Positions 1 to 8,451 of a stretch of DNA of 64,000 nt are shown piece after piece (the first letter of the stretch is position 1; every line of letters begins with the position of its first letter). The translations under genes and the position numbers were made by a program. The notes below the pieces were generated by a model. It worked only from the letters and a program-made list of their open reading frames with translations. It had not been told where the DNA came from and ran no database searches. Source of the DNA: Betaproteobacteria bacterium (GTDB lineage: Bacteria > Pseudomonadota > Gammaproteobacteria > Burkholderiales > Usitatibacteraceae); NCBI GenBank assembly GCA_016711875.1, contig JADJSD010000003.1, positions 372,001 to 436,000 of the forward strand. The letters are read 5' to 3'.

Positions 1-471
1 GCGGCGGGCACGCTCGCCGCGTGGCTGGGCGTGGGCACGGTGGTCCTGTGCTTCGCCTCCGTGTACCTGCGCTACGCCTTCGGCATCGGCTTCACGTGGC
101 TGCAGGAGTCCTACGTGTGGACCCACGTGTTCTCGATCATGCTGGGCTCGGGGTTCGCCCTCCTCGCCGGCGGCTTCGTGCGCGTGGACCTGCTCTACGA
201 GCGCTTCGGCAAGCGCCTGAAGGCCGGCGTCGACTTCGCCGGCACCCTCCTCTTCATGGCGCCCTTTCTCGCGATGACGGCTTTCTCCGGCTGGGCGTTC
301 TTCCTCGCCTCGTGGAAGATGAACGAGTCATCGCAGCAGCAGGACGGCATCGCGGCCGTGTACGCGCTGAAGGCGAGCCTGCTCCTGTTCGTGCTGGTCG
401 TGGGCCTGCAGGGGCTGGGGCTCCTCGCCCGGGCCGCCGCCGGGGCGTTCGCCCCGCCCCCGGAGGCCTGA
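1..471 (+). CDS. TRAP transporter small permease subunit (DctQ-type), 5' end missing
   Basis: The reading frame is open from base 1, so the gene starts before the window; a GTG at 31 is only an internal codon. The visible 156 residues hold three or four hydrophobic segments and match the DctQ family, the four-helix small membrane subunit of tripartite ATP-independent periplasmic transporters. These use a periplasmic binding protein and an ion gradient to import carboxylates and related acids. The stop at 469-471 is followed two bases later by the GTG start of the large permease, as is usual for dctQM pairs. The binding protein (DctP) gene is probably upstream, outside the window. The substrate cannot be told from the permeases. 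Family assignment is confident; the true start is unseen. Confidence 0.88.
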   Translation, partial: AAGTLAAWLGVGTVVLCFASVYLRYAFGIGFTWLQESYVWTHVFSIMLGSGFALLAGGFVRVDLLYERFGKRLKAGVDFAGTLLFMAPFLAMTAFSGWAFFLASWKMNESSQQQDGIAAVYALKASLLLFVLVVGLQGLGLLARAAAGAFAPPPEA

Positions 472-472
472 G

Positions 473-2053
473 GTGGATCCCACCGTCATCGGCGAGATCC
501 TCTCCGTCGCGCTCTTCGCGGGCGCCATCCTCGCGCTCCTCGCGGGCTACCCGATCGCCTTCACGCTGCCGGGCATCGCCCTCTTCTTCGCGCTGGCGGG
601 ATGGTCGCTCGGCGCCTTCGACCTCACCTACTTCAACTCGCTGCCGCTTCGCTACTGGGGAATCATCACCAACGAGGTGCTGGTCGCGGTGCCGCTCTTC
701 GTCTTCATGGGCGTCACGCTCGAGCGCTCGCGCATCGCCGAGTCCCTCCTCACGACGATGGGCCAGCTCTTCGGCTCGATGCGCGGGGGCCTGGGCGTCT
801 CGGCCATCATCGTCGCGACCCTGCTCGCGGCCTCCACGGGCATCGTGGGCGCCACCGTCGTGACCATGGGCCTCATCAGCCTGCCGGCCATGATGAACGC
901 CGGCTACGACAAGCGCCTGGCCGCCGGGCTCATCTGCGCCTCGGGCACGCTCGCGCAGATCATCCCGCCCTCGACCATCCTCGTTTTCCTGTCCGTCATC
1001 CTGCAAAGCGCCTACAGCCAGGCGCAGATGGAGAAGGGCAACTTCCAGCCCGACACCCTCTCGGTGGGCGACCTCTTCGCCGGCGCCTTCATCCCGGGCC
1101 TCATGCTCTCGGGGATGTACCTCGTCTGGGTGCTCGGCAACGCGTGGCTGCGGCCGTCTTCCGCGCCGGCCGTCCCGCTTTCGGCCGAGCAGAAACGCGG
1201 GCTCGCGCGCAAGGCCGTCATCGCGCTCCTGCCGCCGCTGCTGCTCATCATCGCCGTGCTGGGCTCCATCATCGCCGGCGTGGCGACCCCGACCGAAAGC
1301 GCCTCCGTGGGCGCCGTGGGCGCGCTCCTGCTGATGCTCGTCACGCGCCTCGCGGAGCACTTCTCGCGCGCCGCGGGGCCGCAGGCCGTCGAGCGCACGC
1401 TCTTCCGCTTCTGGATCGGCTTCGTCGCGCTCCTCGTCGCGCTCTCGGCCGCGACCGGGGCCCTGGGCCTGCTCACGCTCATGCTCGCGCTCCTGCTCGC
1501 GAGCCTCGCCGCGGCCCTCGCGATCGGGGACGTGCGCCGCGCGCTCTCGGCGACGATGCGCGAGATCACGCGCTCGAGCCTCGTCATCACCGCGATGGTG
1601 TTCGTGATCTTCTTCGGCGCGAGCGTCTTCTCCGTCGTCTTCAACCGGCTGGGCGGCGACGTGCTCGTCGGGCAGCTTCTGGGCACGATGCCCGGCGGGG
1701 CCACGGGCGCGCTGATGATGGTGATGTTCATCATGTTCGTGCTCGGCTGCTTCCTCGACCCCTTCGAGATCATCTTCATCGTGGTGCCCATCGCCGGGCC
1801 GATCCTGCTCAAGATGGACATCGACCCGGTGTGGCTCGCCATCCTCATCGGCATCAACCTGCAGACGAGCTACCTCACGCCGCCGTTCGGTTTCTCGCTC
1901 TTCTACCTGCGGGGCGTCGCGCCGCCGGGCCTCACGACGGGGGACATCTACCGGGGGATCCTCCCGTTCGTCGCGATCCAGGCCCTGTGCATCGCCTGCG
2001 TGTGGCTCTTCCCGCCGCTCGCGACCTGGCTGCCCAAGGTCCTCTACGGGTAG
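473..2053 (+). CDS. TRAP transporter large permease subunit (DctM-type)
   Basis: This 526-residue polytopic membrane protein is the channel-forming subunit of the TRAP transporter and starts with GTG immediately after the DctQ stop. It has a dozen or more hydrophobic segments and DctM-like patches: the glycine- and threonine-rich stretch around residues 115-135, and a conserved C-terminal region with LQTSYLTPPFG (about residues 463-473). It is about 100 residues longer than a typical DctM. The extra length includes a hydrophilic loop around residues 185-200 and additional hydrophobic segments around residues 285-350, as in the longer DctM subgroup. Expression is probably coupled to DctQ by the 1-base gap. 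The family is certain; the substrate is unknown. Confidence 0.92.
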   Translation: MDPTVIGEILSVALFAGAILALLAGYPIAFTLPGIALFFALAGWSLGAFDLTYFNSLPLRYWGIITNEVLVAVPLFVFMGVTLERSRIAESLLTTMGQLFGSMRGGLGVSAIIVATLLAASTGIVGATVVTMGLISLPAMMNAGYDKRLAAGLICASGTLAQIIPPSTILVFLSVILQSAYSQAQMEKGNFQPDTLSVGDLFAGAFIPGLMLSGMYLVWVLGNAWLRPSSAPAVPLSAEQKRGLARKAVIALLPPLLLIIAVLGSIIAGVATPTESASVGAVGALLLMLVTRLAEHFSRAAGPQAVERTLFRFWIGFVALLVALSAATGALGLLTLMLALLLASLAAALAIGDVRRALSATMREITRSSLVITAMVFVIFFGASVFSVVFNRLGGDVLVGQLLGTMPGGATGALMMVMFIMFVLGCFLDPFEIIFIVVPIAGPILLKMDIDPVWLAILIGINLQTSYLTPPFGFSLFYLRGVAPPGLTTGDIYRGILPFVAIQALCIACVWLFPPLATWLPKVLYG

Positions 2054-2104
2054 GCGCCCGGCGGGCGGCTATGATGGTCTCCTCGCGTGCACCCGAGGGT
2101 GACC

Positions 2105-3196
2105 ATGGCATCCGCCAAGCGGCTTTCCGAGAAGTGGTTCCAGCGCGGCCTGTGGCTCGTCGCGATCGCGTTCGCGTGGTTCCTCACCGGGCTGGGCGAG
2201 GCGGTCGTGAGCGACCTGCCCAAGGTCGAGCGCGTGCGCACCATCGAGGACTTCGTCGACAAGGGGCAGTACGCCGCGCTCAAGGCATCGGCCGAGGCCG
2301 CGAAGCTCGCGCGCAAGAACGCTCAGGCCGACCTCGACCAGGCCCGGCTCGTGCTTCAGAAGGCGCAGGCGGACACGCGCACGGCCCGCGACCAGCTGAA
2401 CAACGCCATCGCCTCCAAGCGGGCCACCGAAAGCGCGGCGGGCGACCCGGAGATCCGCCAGCGAAGCCTCGGCCTCGACAACCTCGTCGCCGAGGAACGC
2501 GCGGCCCTCGCGAAGGTGCAGGCGCTCGACAAGGCGCTCCTCGACGCGCGCCAGCAGGACGAGCGCGCCGCGGGCGCCATCGCCGAGATGCAGCGCGGTG
2601 TCCAGGACCAGATCGACGCGGACCGGCGCGCCCAGGAGCTGCGCGTCTTCGGCTATCGCCTCGCGCTCACCCTGCCCTTGCTCGCCCTCGCCGGCTGGCT
2701 CTTCGCCCGCAAGCGCCACGGCCCCTACTGGCCCTTCGTCTGGGGCTTCGTCTTCTTCGCCCTCATCGCGTTCTTCGTCGAGCTCGTGCCATACCTCCCG
2801 AGCTACGGCGGCTACGTGCGCTACGGCGTGGGCGTGATCGTCACCGTGCTCGTGGGCCGCTACGCCATCGTGGCGCTCAACCGCTACCTCGAGGAGCAGC
2901 GCAAGGTCGAGGCGAAGCCGGAGGCGGAGCGGCGCAAGGTGCTCGCCTACGACGTCGCCCTCGCCCGGCTCGCCAAGGGCGTTTGCCCCGGTTGCGAAAG
3001 GGCCGTGGATCTCAAGGACGATCGGGTGGATTACTGCCCCCACTGCGGCATCGGACTCTTCGACCGATGCGCGACGTGCGCGGGCCGCAAGAGCGCATTC
3101 GCGATGTACTGCTTCGCCTGCGGCGCCGTGGCGCGGGCGGATCCCGGCCTGTCAGCCCAACCTGACAATTCAGCCCCCCGCCAGCCAAACCCCTGA
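2105..3196 (+). CDS. Membrane protein with coiled coil and C-terminal double zinc ribbon, function unknown
   Basis: The 363-residue protein has one N-terminal membrane segment (about residues 11-30). A long alanine- and charge-rich coiled coil follows (about 60-180), then two or three membrane segments (about 185-265). The cysteine-rich tail carries CPGC, CPHC, CATC and CFAC pairs, the pattern of a double zinc ribbon. The ATG at 2105 is chosen over an in-frame GTG at 2087 because a GAGGG sequence precedes it at suitable spacing. Homologues tend to be called zinc-ribbon membrane proteins or, without good reason, serine endopeptidases; no protease motif is visible. It is separated from dctM by about 50 bases and may have its own promoter. 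Function is not known. Confidence 0.78.
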   Translation: MASAKRLSEKWFQRGLWLVAIAFAWFLTGLGEAVVSDLPKVERVRTIEDFVDKGQYAALKASAEAAKLARKNAQADLDQARLVLQKAQADTRTARDQLNNAIASKRATESAAGDPEIRQRSLGLDNLVAEERAALAKVQALDKALLDARQQDERAAGAIAEMQRGVQDQIDADRRAQELRVFGYRLALTLPLLALAGWLFARKRHGPYWPFVWGFVFFALIAFFVELVPYLPSYGGYVRYGVGVIVTVLVGRYAIVALNRYLEEQRKVEAKPEAERRKVLAYDVALARLAKGVCPGCERAVDLKDDRVDYCPHCGIGLFDRCATCAGRKSAFAMYCFACGAVARADPGLSAQPDNSAPRQPNP

Positions 3197-3239
3197 CGGC
3201 GCGCAAGCCGGCCCCGCAACCCCCGCCTAGAGTGGGGAT

Positions 3240-4937
3240 ATGGTCCGACTGCCTGCGTTGCTGCGCGTCGCCCTGGCCTGGTTGTTCATGGCGGGAACCG
3301 CGCTGGCCTCGCCGGTCGCGCCGCAGCTTCGCGATCTCGCCGTGCTGGAGGACACGGAGGGCCGCGAGACGATCGCGAGCGTCGCGACCGCCGGCGACCG
3401 GTTCACGCCCCTGCCGGCCGGCATGCTGGCCGCCGGTTACTCCCGCAGCGTGCGGTGGGTGCGCTTCACCGTCGTGGCGCCGGCCGGCGAATGGTGGCTC
3501 GACGTGATGCCGCCGTACCTCGACGACATCCGGCTCTATTCGCCGGCGCCCGGCCGGCCGGGCCAGTTCACGCAGCGGCAGGCCGGCGACCGGCTGCCGT
3601 TCGCCGAGCGCGAAGTGCCGTACCGGGGCTTCGTCTTCCGGCTGCTGCAGCCCGACGAAGCGCCGGTCACCCACTACATCCGCCTCGAGACGACCAGCTC
3701 CTCCATCCTGGTGCCACGCCTGTACTCGGCCGAAGGCTTCCTCGGCGCCGTCGCGTCGGACTACGGCTTCCAGGTCGCGACGCTCGGGGCGCTGCTCGTC
3801 GTGATCGTCCTCAACGCGGTCGCGTGGTATTGGCTCCGCGACACGCTCGCGCTGTGGTTCCTCGCCTTCCTCGGGACGCTCTCGCTGAACGTCGCCGGAA
3901 ACTCGGACATTCCCGCGCAGTTCCTGTTCGCCAGGACGCCCTGGGCCTGCGACTACTGGACCACGCTCGCGAGCCTCGCCGCCATCGCCGCCGGCAACGC
4001 GTTCTACAAGCGCCTCTTCGCGATCGACCGCCGGCGCCCGGTGCTGCACCGCGTGTACGTCGCGATGCAGGTCGCGCCCCTCGTCGCGATGCCGGCGGCC
4101 TTCGCCGGCTTCTACCCCGAAGCGATGCGCGTGCTGCTGCCCGCGGTGATCGCCATGAACGTCGTCGGCTTCGCGCTGGCCGTCCAGCAGTGGCGTCAGC
4201 AACGCCCGGGCGCGGGGCTCGTCCTGCTCGCGGTCGCCATCAGCTTCGGCGGCCTCGCCGCGTTCGTCCTCGTGCTGCTGGGCGCGTACACGAGCCACGA
4301 CGTGCTCCTCTACGGCCTGCAGGTGACCTCGCTCGGCAGCATCCTCGCGCTGCACGTAGCGCTCGGTGCCCGCTCGCGCGCCCAGCGCGACGAGCGCCTG
4401 CGCCTGGACTATCTCGCCCACCACGACCCGCTCACGCAGCTGCCCAACCGCACGCTCTTCTTCGACCGCGTGAGCCAGTCGATCGCGCGATCGCGGCGGC
4501 GTCGAACCTCCTTCGCGCTCCTGCTGATCGACCTGGACCGCTTCAAGCCCGTGAACGACGCGTGGGGCCATCCGGTCGGCGACCTGGTACTCAAGGAGGT
4601 GGCCCGCCGCCTCCAGGATGCCGTGCGCGAGTCCGACACGGTGGGCCGCATCGGCGGCGACGAGTTCGTGGCCCTCCTGCCGGACATCGAAAGCGCGGCG
4701 GCGGCCGAGCCCGTGGCGATGAAGATGCGCCTGGCGGTCGCCGAGCCCATCGTCGTGGCCGGCCGCACCGTGCGCATCGACTGCAGCATCGGCATCGCGA
4801 TGTACCCCGAGCACGGTCACGACGAGGTGAGCCTCGTGAACAACGCCGACCGCGCGATGTACGAGGCCAAGCGCGAGGCCGCCGGATCCGTGCGAACATT
4901 CCGGCCATCCCCGACGCCCACCGGAGCCCCGTCATGA
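3240..4937 (+). CDS. Membrane diguanylate cyclase: 7TMR-DISM sensor with GGDEF domain
   Basis: This 565-residue protein makes the second messenger cyclic di-GMP from two GTP. A signal peptide (about 1-24, ending ALAS) precedes a periplasmic beta-rich domain of the DISM extracellular type (about 25-165). Seven hydrophobic segments follow (about 170-385), then a cytoplasmic GGDEF domain (about 395-560). The active-site loop reads GGDEF at residues 472-476, so the cyclase should be active. An RESD at 463-466, exactly five residues upstream, is an intact RxxD product-inhibition site. No EAL or HD-GYP domain is present. The stop overlaps the start of the next gene by four bases (ATGA), so the lipoprotein is probably co-translated. 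The ligand of the sensor is unknown; 7TMR-DISM proteins are generally thought to sense extracellular small molecules. Confidence 0.93.
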   Translation: MVRLPALLRVALAWLFMAGTALASPVAPQLRDLAVLEDTEGRETIASVATAGDRFTPLPAGMLAAGYSRSVRWVRFTVVAPAGEWWLDVMPPYLDDIRLYSPAPGRPGQFTQRQAGDRLPFAEREVPYRGFVFRLLQPDEAPVTHYIRLETTSSSILVPRLYSAEGFLGAVASDYGFQVATLGALLVVIVLNAVAWYWLRDTLALWFLAFLGTLSLNVAGNSDIPAQFLFARTPWACDYWTTLASLAAIAAGNAFYKRLFAIDRRRPVLHRVYVAMQVAPLVAMPAAFAGFYPEAMRVLLPAVIAMNVVGFALAVQQWRQQRPGAGLVLLAVAISFGGLAAFVLVLLGAYTSHDVLLYGLQVTSLGSILALHVALGARSRAQRDERLRLDYLAHHDPLTQLPNRTLFFDRVSQSIARSRRRRTSFALLLIDLDRFKPVNDAWGHPVGDLVLKEVARRLQDAVRESDTVGRIGGDEFVALLPDIESAAAAEPVAMKMRLAVAEPIVVAGRTVRIDCSIGIAMYPEHGHDEVSLVNNADRAMYEAKREAAGSVRTFRPSPTPTGAPS

Positions 4938-5524
4938 ACGCCCGTTCCCTGCTCGCCGCAGGCGCCCTCGCCCTCGCCGGCTGCGCCTCCACGACGCTCA
5001 CCTCGCAGTGGGCCGATCCGGCCCTCGGCACCACGAAGTTCGACCGCATCGCCGTCGTCTTCCAGCACCCGGACACCGGCCTGCGCCGTTCCCTCGAGGA
5101 CGCGATGGCCGCCTCGATCCCGAACGCGACGCCCGGCTACCGCGCGATCGACGACGCGGACATCCGTGACGAGCAGCGCACGGCGGACAAGCTCAAGGCC
5201 GCCCGGTTCGACGCGCTGGTGCTCATGCGCATCGTGAGCCTCGACAAGGAAGTCACCTACGTGCCCGCGACGATGCACGGGCCCGGGATGCCGTACGGGC
5301 GCATGCGCGGTGGCTGGGCCTACGGATGGGGACAGGTCTACGACCCCGGGTACCTGCGCACCGACCGGATCCTCACCGTGGGCACGAGCGTCTACGCCCT
5401 CGCGGACGAGAAGCTCGTGTGGACGAGCCGCTCGGAGACCTTCAATCCGGGCGACATCCGGAAACTCGTGAAGGACGTCGTCGAGGCGAACGCGAAGGCG
5501 GTGCGGAAGGAACTGGGGCGGTAG
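4934..5524 (+). CDS. Putative lipoprotein of unknown function
   Basis: The 196-residue protein starts with a short hydrophobic signal ending in a lipobox (LAGC, Cys17), so it is expected to be lipid-anchored in the envelope. The mature part resembles small DUF4136-like lipoproteins in having an early SQWADP motif and an alternating alpha/beta pattern, but the family assignment is uncertain. A glycine-, methionine- and tyrosine-rich stretch lies around residues 115-135. Its ATG overlaps the stop of the diguanylate cyclase gene (ATGA at 4934-4937). This implies translational coupling and perhaps a joint role at the envelope. It converges with the next gene, leaving 19 bases between the stops and no obvious terminator. 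Confidence 0.75.
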   Translation: MNARSLLAAGALALAGCASTTLTSQWADPALGTTKFDRIAVVFQHPDTGLRRSLEDAMAASIPNATPGYRAIDDADIRDEQRTADKLKAARFDALVLMRIVSLDKEVTYVPATMHGPGMPYGRMRGGWAYGWGQVYDPGYLRTDRILTVGTSVYALADEKLVWTSRSETFNPGDIRKLVKDVVEANAKAVRKELGR

Positions 5525-5543
5525 GCCGGCGCCCGAAATCCGC

Positions 5544-7520
5544 TCAGGCCGCCCGGGGACTCGCCGACGCGCCCGACGGCGTGTCGAGCGGGAAGGACTC
5601 GTTGATGGCAAAGAGGGCCAGCATCAGGTCCTGAGCGTCGTCCATCGGCCGCTCGGGCGCGATGCCGAGCAGGCCGTCGAGGATGGGCTGCACCGGCAGC
5701 AGCGAGACCGGCAGCCGCGACGCCGCCCGTAGCGGCTCGCCATCGGCGCCTTCGGTCGTGCGGTCGGCCACCGTGCGCTCGCCCGTGAGCATGGCGTGCA
5801 GCAGGCCGCCCAGGGCCGCGTAGTCGCGGCGGGCCGGCAGCAACGCGGCCGCGGGCGAGGAGAGGCGGTTCTCGACGCGGCGCGTCACGTTGAAGTCCGT
5901 GAGGACGAGCGACTGGTCGCTCCGGAAGCGGAAACTCTCCAGGCCGAGCCCACCGTGCACGATGCCGGCCTGGTGCATCGAATGCACGGCCATGCAGGCC
6001 TGCGCGATCGCGTTGAGGGCGCGGCCCACCGGCAGGCTCCCGCGGATGGATTCGCCGAGCGTCGGGCCATCGAGGTACTCGAGCGCGACGAAGCCGGCGG
6101 TGTCCGTCGAGCCCACCTCGTAGAGCGCCACCACGTGCCGGTGCAGCACCTCGGCGAGCTTGCCGTATTCCCTGAGAAAGCCGTCGAGGAATGCGGGGGG
6201 TACCGAGGCAAGCCGCACCCAGCGGATCACTTCCATCCGCTCCGAGCCCTCGGCCTTCGCGAGCCACGTCTCGACGCGTTCGCCGCGGCGCAACTGGCGC
6301 TCGACCACGCGGCCCGGGATCGAGGGACGCTCGCCCGTCACGGGCCGTCCCGGCCGCACGACGAGCGTTCGGTCAGCGGTGGCCGAGTCGACGTCGCCCG
6401 CCAACCGCGAGAGCAACGTGTTGGCGAGGAGCGCCTCGCGCACCTCGCCGATCCGCGCGAGGTCCGACGCGCGCGCCGCCGCCGGTGCGTAGCCCCCGAT
6501 CTCCACGATCGGAATGACCACGCCGTGGTCGGTATCCGTGAGGCTCGAGCGCTGCCCGATGGCGAAGCGCGAGCCAGCCTCGACGGCCGTGGCCTCCGCG
6601 CACGCGATGCTCCAGTGCAGGCTCTTCGCGCGGCCCTCCAGGCGCGGCGCCAGTTCCGCCGACGGGCCCGCGATGCCCGGCACCAGGTGCCCGCCGACCG
6701 TGAGCCGCGCGACGATGACCTCGCCCGTGTGGATGCCGCACCCGATCGAGATGTCCATGGCGCGAGCGGTGGGCAGGTTCAAGTCGGCCCAGCGCTTGGC
6801 CAGCCGGGTGCCGCGGACGATGCCCAGGGCGGCGTCGATGGCGCGCCCCGCATGGCGGCGCGACTCCCCGGGCGTCTCCTCGAACAGCGCAACGAACTGG
6901 GTGGCATCGCCGCGGACGATCCAGCCGCCGGATTCGAACACGGCCTCGCGTGCCTGGGTGCCGAACTCGACGAGCATCCGGTCGAGCGACGTGGCGGGCA
7001 TGGCCTTGGCGAGGGAGACGAAATTGCGAACCGTGACGGCGAGCACGGTGGCGCGCTTCGTCTCGAGGAGCGCTCCTGACGCCGTGCCTCGGGCCGGGGC
7101 CGCCGCGGGCGCGTGGGCGGCGCGCGCATGCCGGTCGGCATCGGAATCGCCGGCCGAGGCACCCAGGCGGGCGCGCACGGACTCCAGCAGCACGTCGCGC
7201 GTGAGCGGCTTGGTGAGCGCCCCGCCCGGCTCGATGGCGAGCGCCTGCGCGAGCTTCGCCGGGTCCTGGGACGGAACGAGGAAGACGAGGGGCACGTGCG
7301 CGCAGCGCACGTTGGAACGGATGGCGGCCGCGAGCGCGAAGGCGCCCAGGCCGCCGATCTCGCTGTCGATCAGGAAGAGGTCCGGCGGTTCGCCGCGCAG
7401 CGCCTCGAGGGCACGCTGCCCGTCGTCGAAGGGCGCGACGGCGATTCCCGCCGTGCCCAGGTGCTGGCGGCACCATTCGCGCAGGGACGCGTCCTGCTCG
7501 ACGAGGAAGATACGCGGCAT
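5544..7520 (-). CDS. Receiver domain, degenerate class III cyclase domain and pseudokinase fusion protein
   Basis: The 658-residue protein has three regions. Residues 1-120 form a response-regulator receiver with acidic residues near 8-10, a candidate phospho-acceptor Asp52 and Lys105. Residues about 150-345 resemble a class III nucleotide cyclase (GIHTGEV motif). The first metal-binding aspartate position (usually in FADI) reads as a threonine, so activity is doubtful. Residues about 385-650 look like a Ser/Thr kinase fold. There the HRD loop is replaced by HGG, DFG by DFN, and the usual VAIK lysine appears to be replaced (VIRW). It is therefore best read as a pseudokinase that binds rather than phosphorylates. 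No histidine kinase is adjacent. It is transcribed toward the lipoprotein gene, away from the PKS cluster. Confidence 0.8.
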   Translation of the reverse strand: MPRIFLVEQDASLREWCRQHLGTAGIAVAPFDDGQRALEALRGEPPDLFLIDSEIGGLGAFALAAAIRSNVRCAHVPLVFLVPSQDPAKLAQALAIEPGGALTKPLTRDVLLESVRARLGASAGDSDADRHARAAHAPAAAPARGTASGALLETKRATVLAVTVRNFVSLAKAMPATSLDRMLVEFGTQAREAVFESGGWIVRGDATQFVALFEETPGESRRHAGRAIDAALGIVRGTRLAKRWADLNLPTARAMDISIGCGIHTGEVIVARLTVGGHLVPGIAGPSAELAPRLEGRAKSLHWSIACAEATAVEAGSRFAIGQRSSLTDTDHGVVIPIVEIGGYAPAAARASDLARIGEVREALLANTLLSRLAGDVDSATADRTLVVRPGRPVTGERPSIPGRVVERQLRRGERVETWLAKAEGSERMEVIRWVRLASVPPAFLDGFLREYGKLAEVLHRHVVALYEVGSTDTAGFVALEYLDGPTLGESIRGSLPVGRALNAIAQACMAVHSMHQAGIVHGGLGLESFRFRSDQSLVLTDFNVTRRVENRLSSPAAALLPARRDYAALGGLLHAMLTGERTVADRTTEGADGEPLRAASRLPVSLLPVQPILDGLLGIAPERPMDDAQDLMLALFAINESFPLDTPSGASASPRAA

Positions 7521-7587
7521 TTGGGGGAAGAAGCTGCCGAAAGATGCAGTCTAGCGCGGCGTTCGTGACGAATCGCCCCGCGGCGGT

Positions 7588-7602
7588 GCGGGCACTGCCC
7601 GC
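7588..7602. other. Short inverted repeat in the 7521-7662 intergenic gap
   Basis: GCGGGC, then ACT, then GCCCGC forms a perfect 6-bp stem with a 3-base loop. On the plus strand it is followed by CTTT. Both flanking genes run on the minus strand: the receiver/pseudokinase gene starts at 7520 and the PKS-NRPS operon ends at 7663. On the minus strand the hairpin lacks a trailing U-run, so it is a weak terminator candidate at best. It could instead be part of the promoter region of the receiver/pseudokinase gene. Confidence 0.3.
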
Positions 7603-7628
7603 CTTTCGTTACGGTTGAAATGAAGCGC

Positions 7629-7646
7629 GCCGGTCAGGGAACCGGC
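7629..7646 (-). terminator. Possible terminator at the end of the PKS-NRPS operon
   Basis: Seventeen bases after the stop codon of the phosphopantetheinyl transferase gene, the minus strand contains GCCGGT, a six-base loop and ACCGGC. A moderately T-containing stretch follows (GCGCTTCATTTCA). The stem is GC-rich and placed where the operon should end. The U-tract is poor, so intrinsic termination is only plausible. Confidence 0.4.
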
Positions 7647-7662
7647 CCGGGACGCGCACCGT

Positions 7663-8451
7663 TCAGCCGTCACCCGGCCCGGCCGCGCGAACCCGCCAAT
7701 CCCGGCCCCGCGCGGCCACGGCGACCGGCCATTCCGTCCCGAGGGACAATTCCCGGATCGTCCAGTCGGCGCGGACGCGCGAGCCCTCGCGGGGCGTCAC
7801 GCGGGCGAGCCCCGCGCCCTCGAAGGCGATCTCGAAGCTGTCGACGGGCAGCCCCAGGCCCTCGCCCTCGCCCTTCAGCACGGCTTCCTTCGCCACCCAG
7901 TAGCGGAAGAATGCCGGCACCTGCCGATGCGCGGGCAGGCCCAGCAGGACCTCGAATTCCGGGGCCGCGAAGGTCGAGCGGGCGAGCGAAAGGATGTCCA
8001 GGTCGGGCCGCACCCGTTCCAGGTCGACGCCGATCTCGCATCCGTCGCCCACGGCGAGGACGGCCCGGTGCTCCGAATGGCTCAGGTTGAACGACAGGCG
8101 CCGTGCGTGCGGTCCGGCCACGACCGGCTTTCCGTGCGGCTGCGCGTCGAAGCGCAAGTCGGTCGCTTCCAGGCCGAGATGCCTCGCGAGGACGTGGCGA
8201 AGGACCCCGTGGGCCACCACGAACCGCTCGCGCAGCAAGGGGAACGCGAATCGGGCGGCTCGAGAACGCTCGTCCGGCGAAAGGAAGCGGGCGCACTGTG
8301 CCCGTGTCGCCTCGTCGACGTCCAGTTCGAAGGACCAGAGGCACACTTCGCCCGGTTGAACCTCCAGGGACCCGGTGCGGGACAGCAGGGATGCCGGTTG
8401 GATCGCGACGACGGGATCGGGTGTCGTCGATCCGATCTCACGGGATGTCAT
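7663..8451 (-). CDS. Sfp-type 4'-phosphopantetheinyl transferase
   Basis: The 262-residue enzyme transfers phosphopantetheine from CoA to the carrier-domain serines of PKS and NRPS proteins. It shows the family motifs in order: HGKP before the substrate region, FNLSHSE, the magnesium-binding GVDLE, and WVAKEAVLKGEGEGL with the KEA signature. The length (about 230-260 expected) fits the broad-specificity Sfp group rather than the short AcpS group. It is the last gene of the operon and overlaps the preceding hydrolase gene by 14 bases. It most likely activates the eight carrier domains encoded upstream. An internal start would remove non-conserved residues only, so the exact N-terminus is uncertain. 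Confidence 0.93.
   Translation of the reverse strand: MTSREIGSTTPDPVVAIQPASLLSRTGSLEVQPGEVCLWSFELDVDEATRAQCARFLSPDERSRAARFAFPLLRERFVVAHGVLRHVLARHLGLEATDLRFDAQPHGKPVVAGPHARRLSFNLSHSEHRAVLAVGDGCEIGVDLERVRPDLDILSLARSTFAAPEFEVLLGLPAHRQVPAFFRYWVAKEAVLKGEGEGLGLPVDSFEIAFEGAGLARVTPREGSRVRADWTIRELSLGTEWPVAVAARGRDWRVRAAGPGDG

Noticed and set aside
7588..7602. Strong terminator for the PKS operon
   Set aside because: The hairpin is good, but the trailing T-run is on the plus strand, the wrong side for the minus-strand operon.
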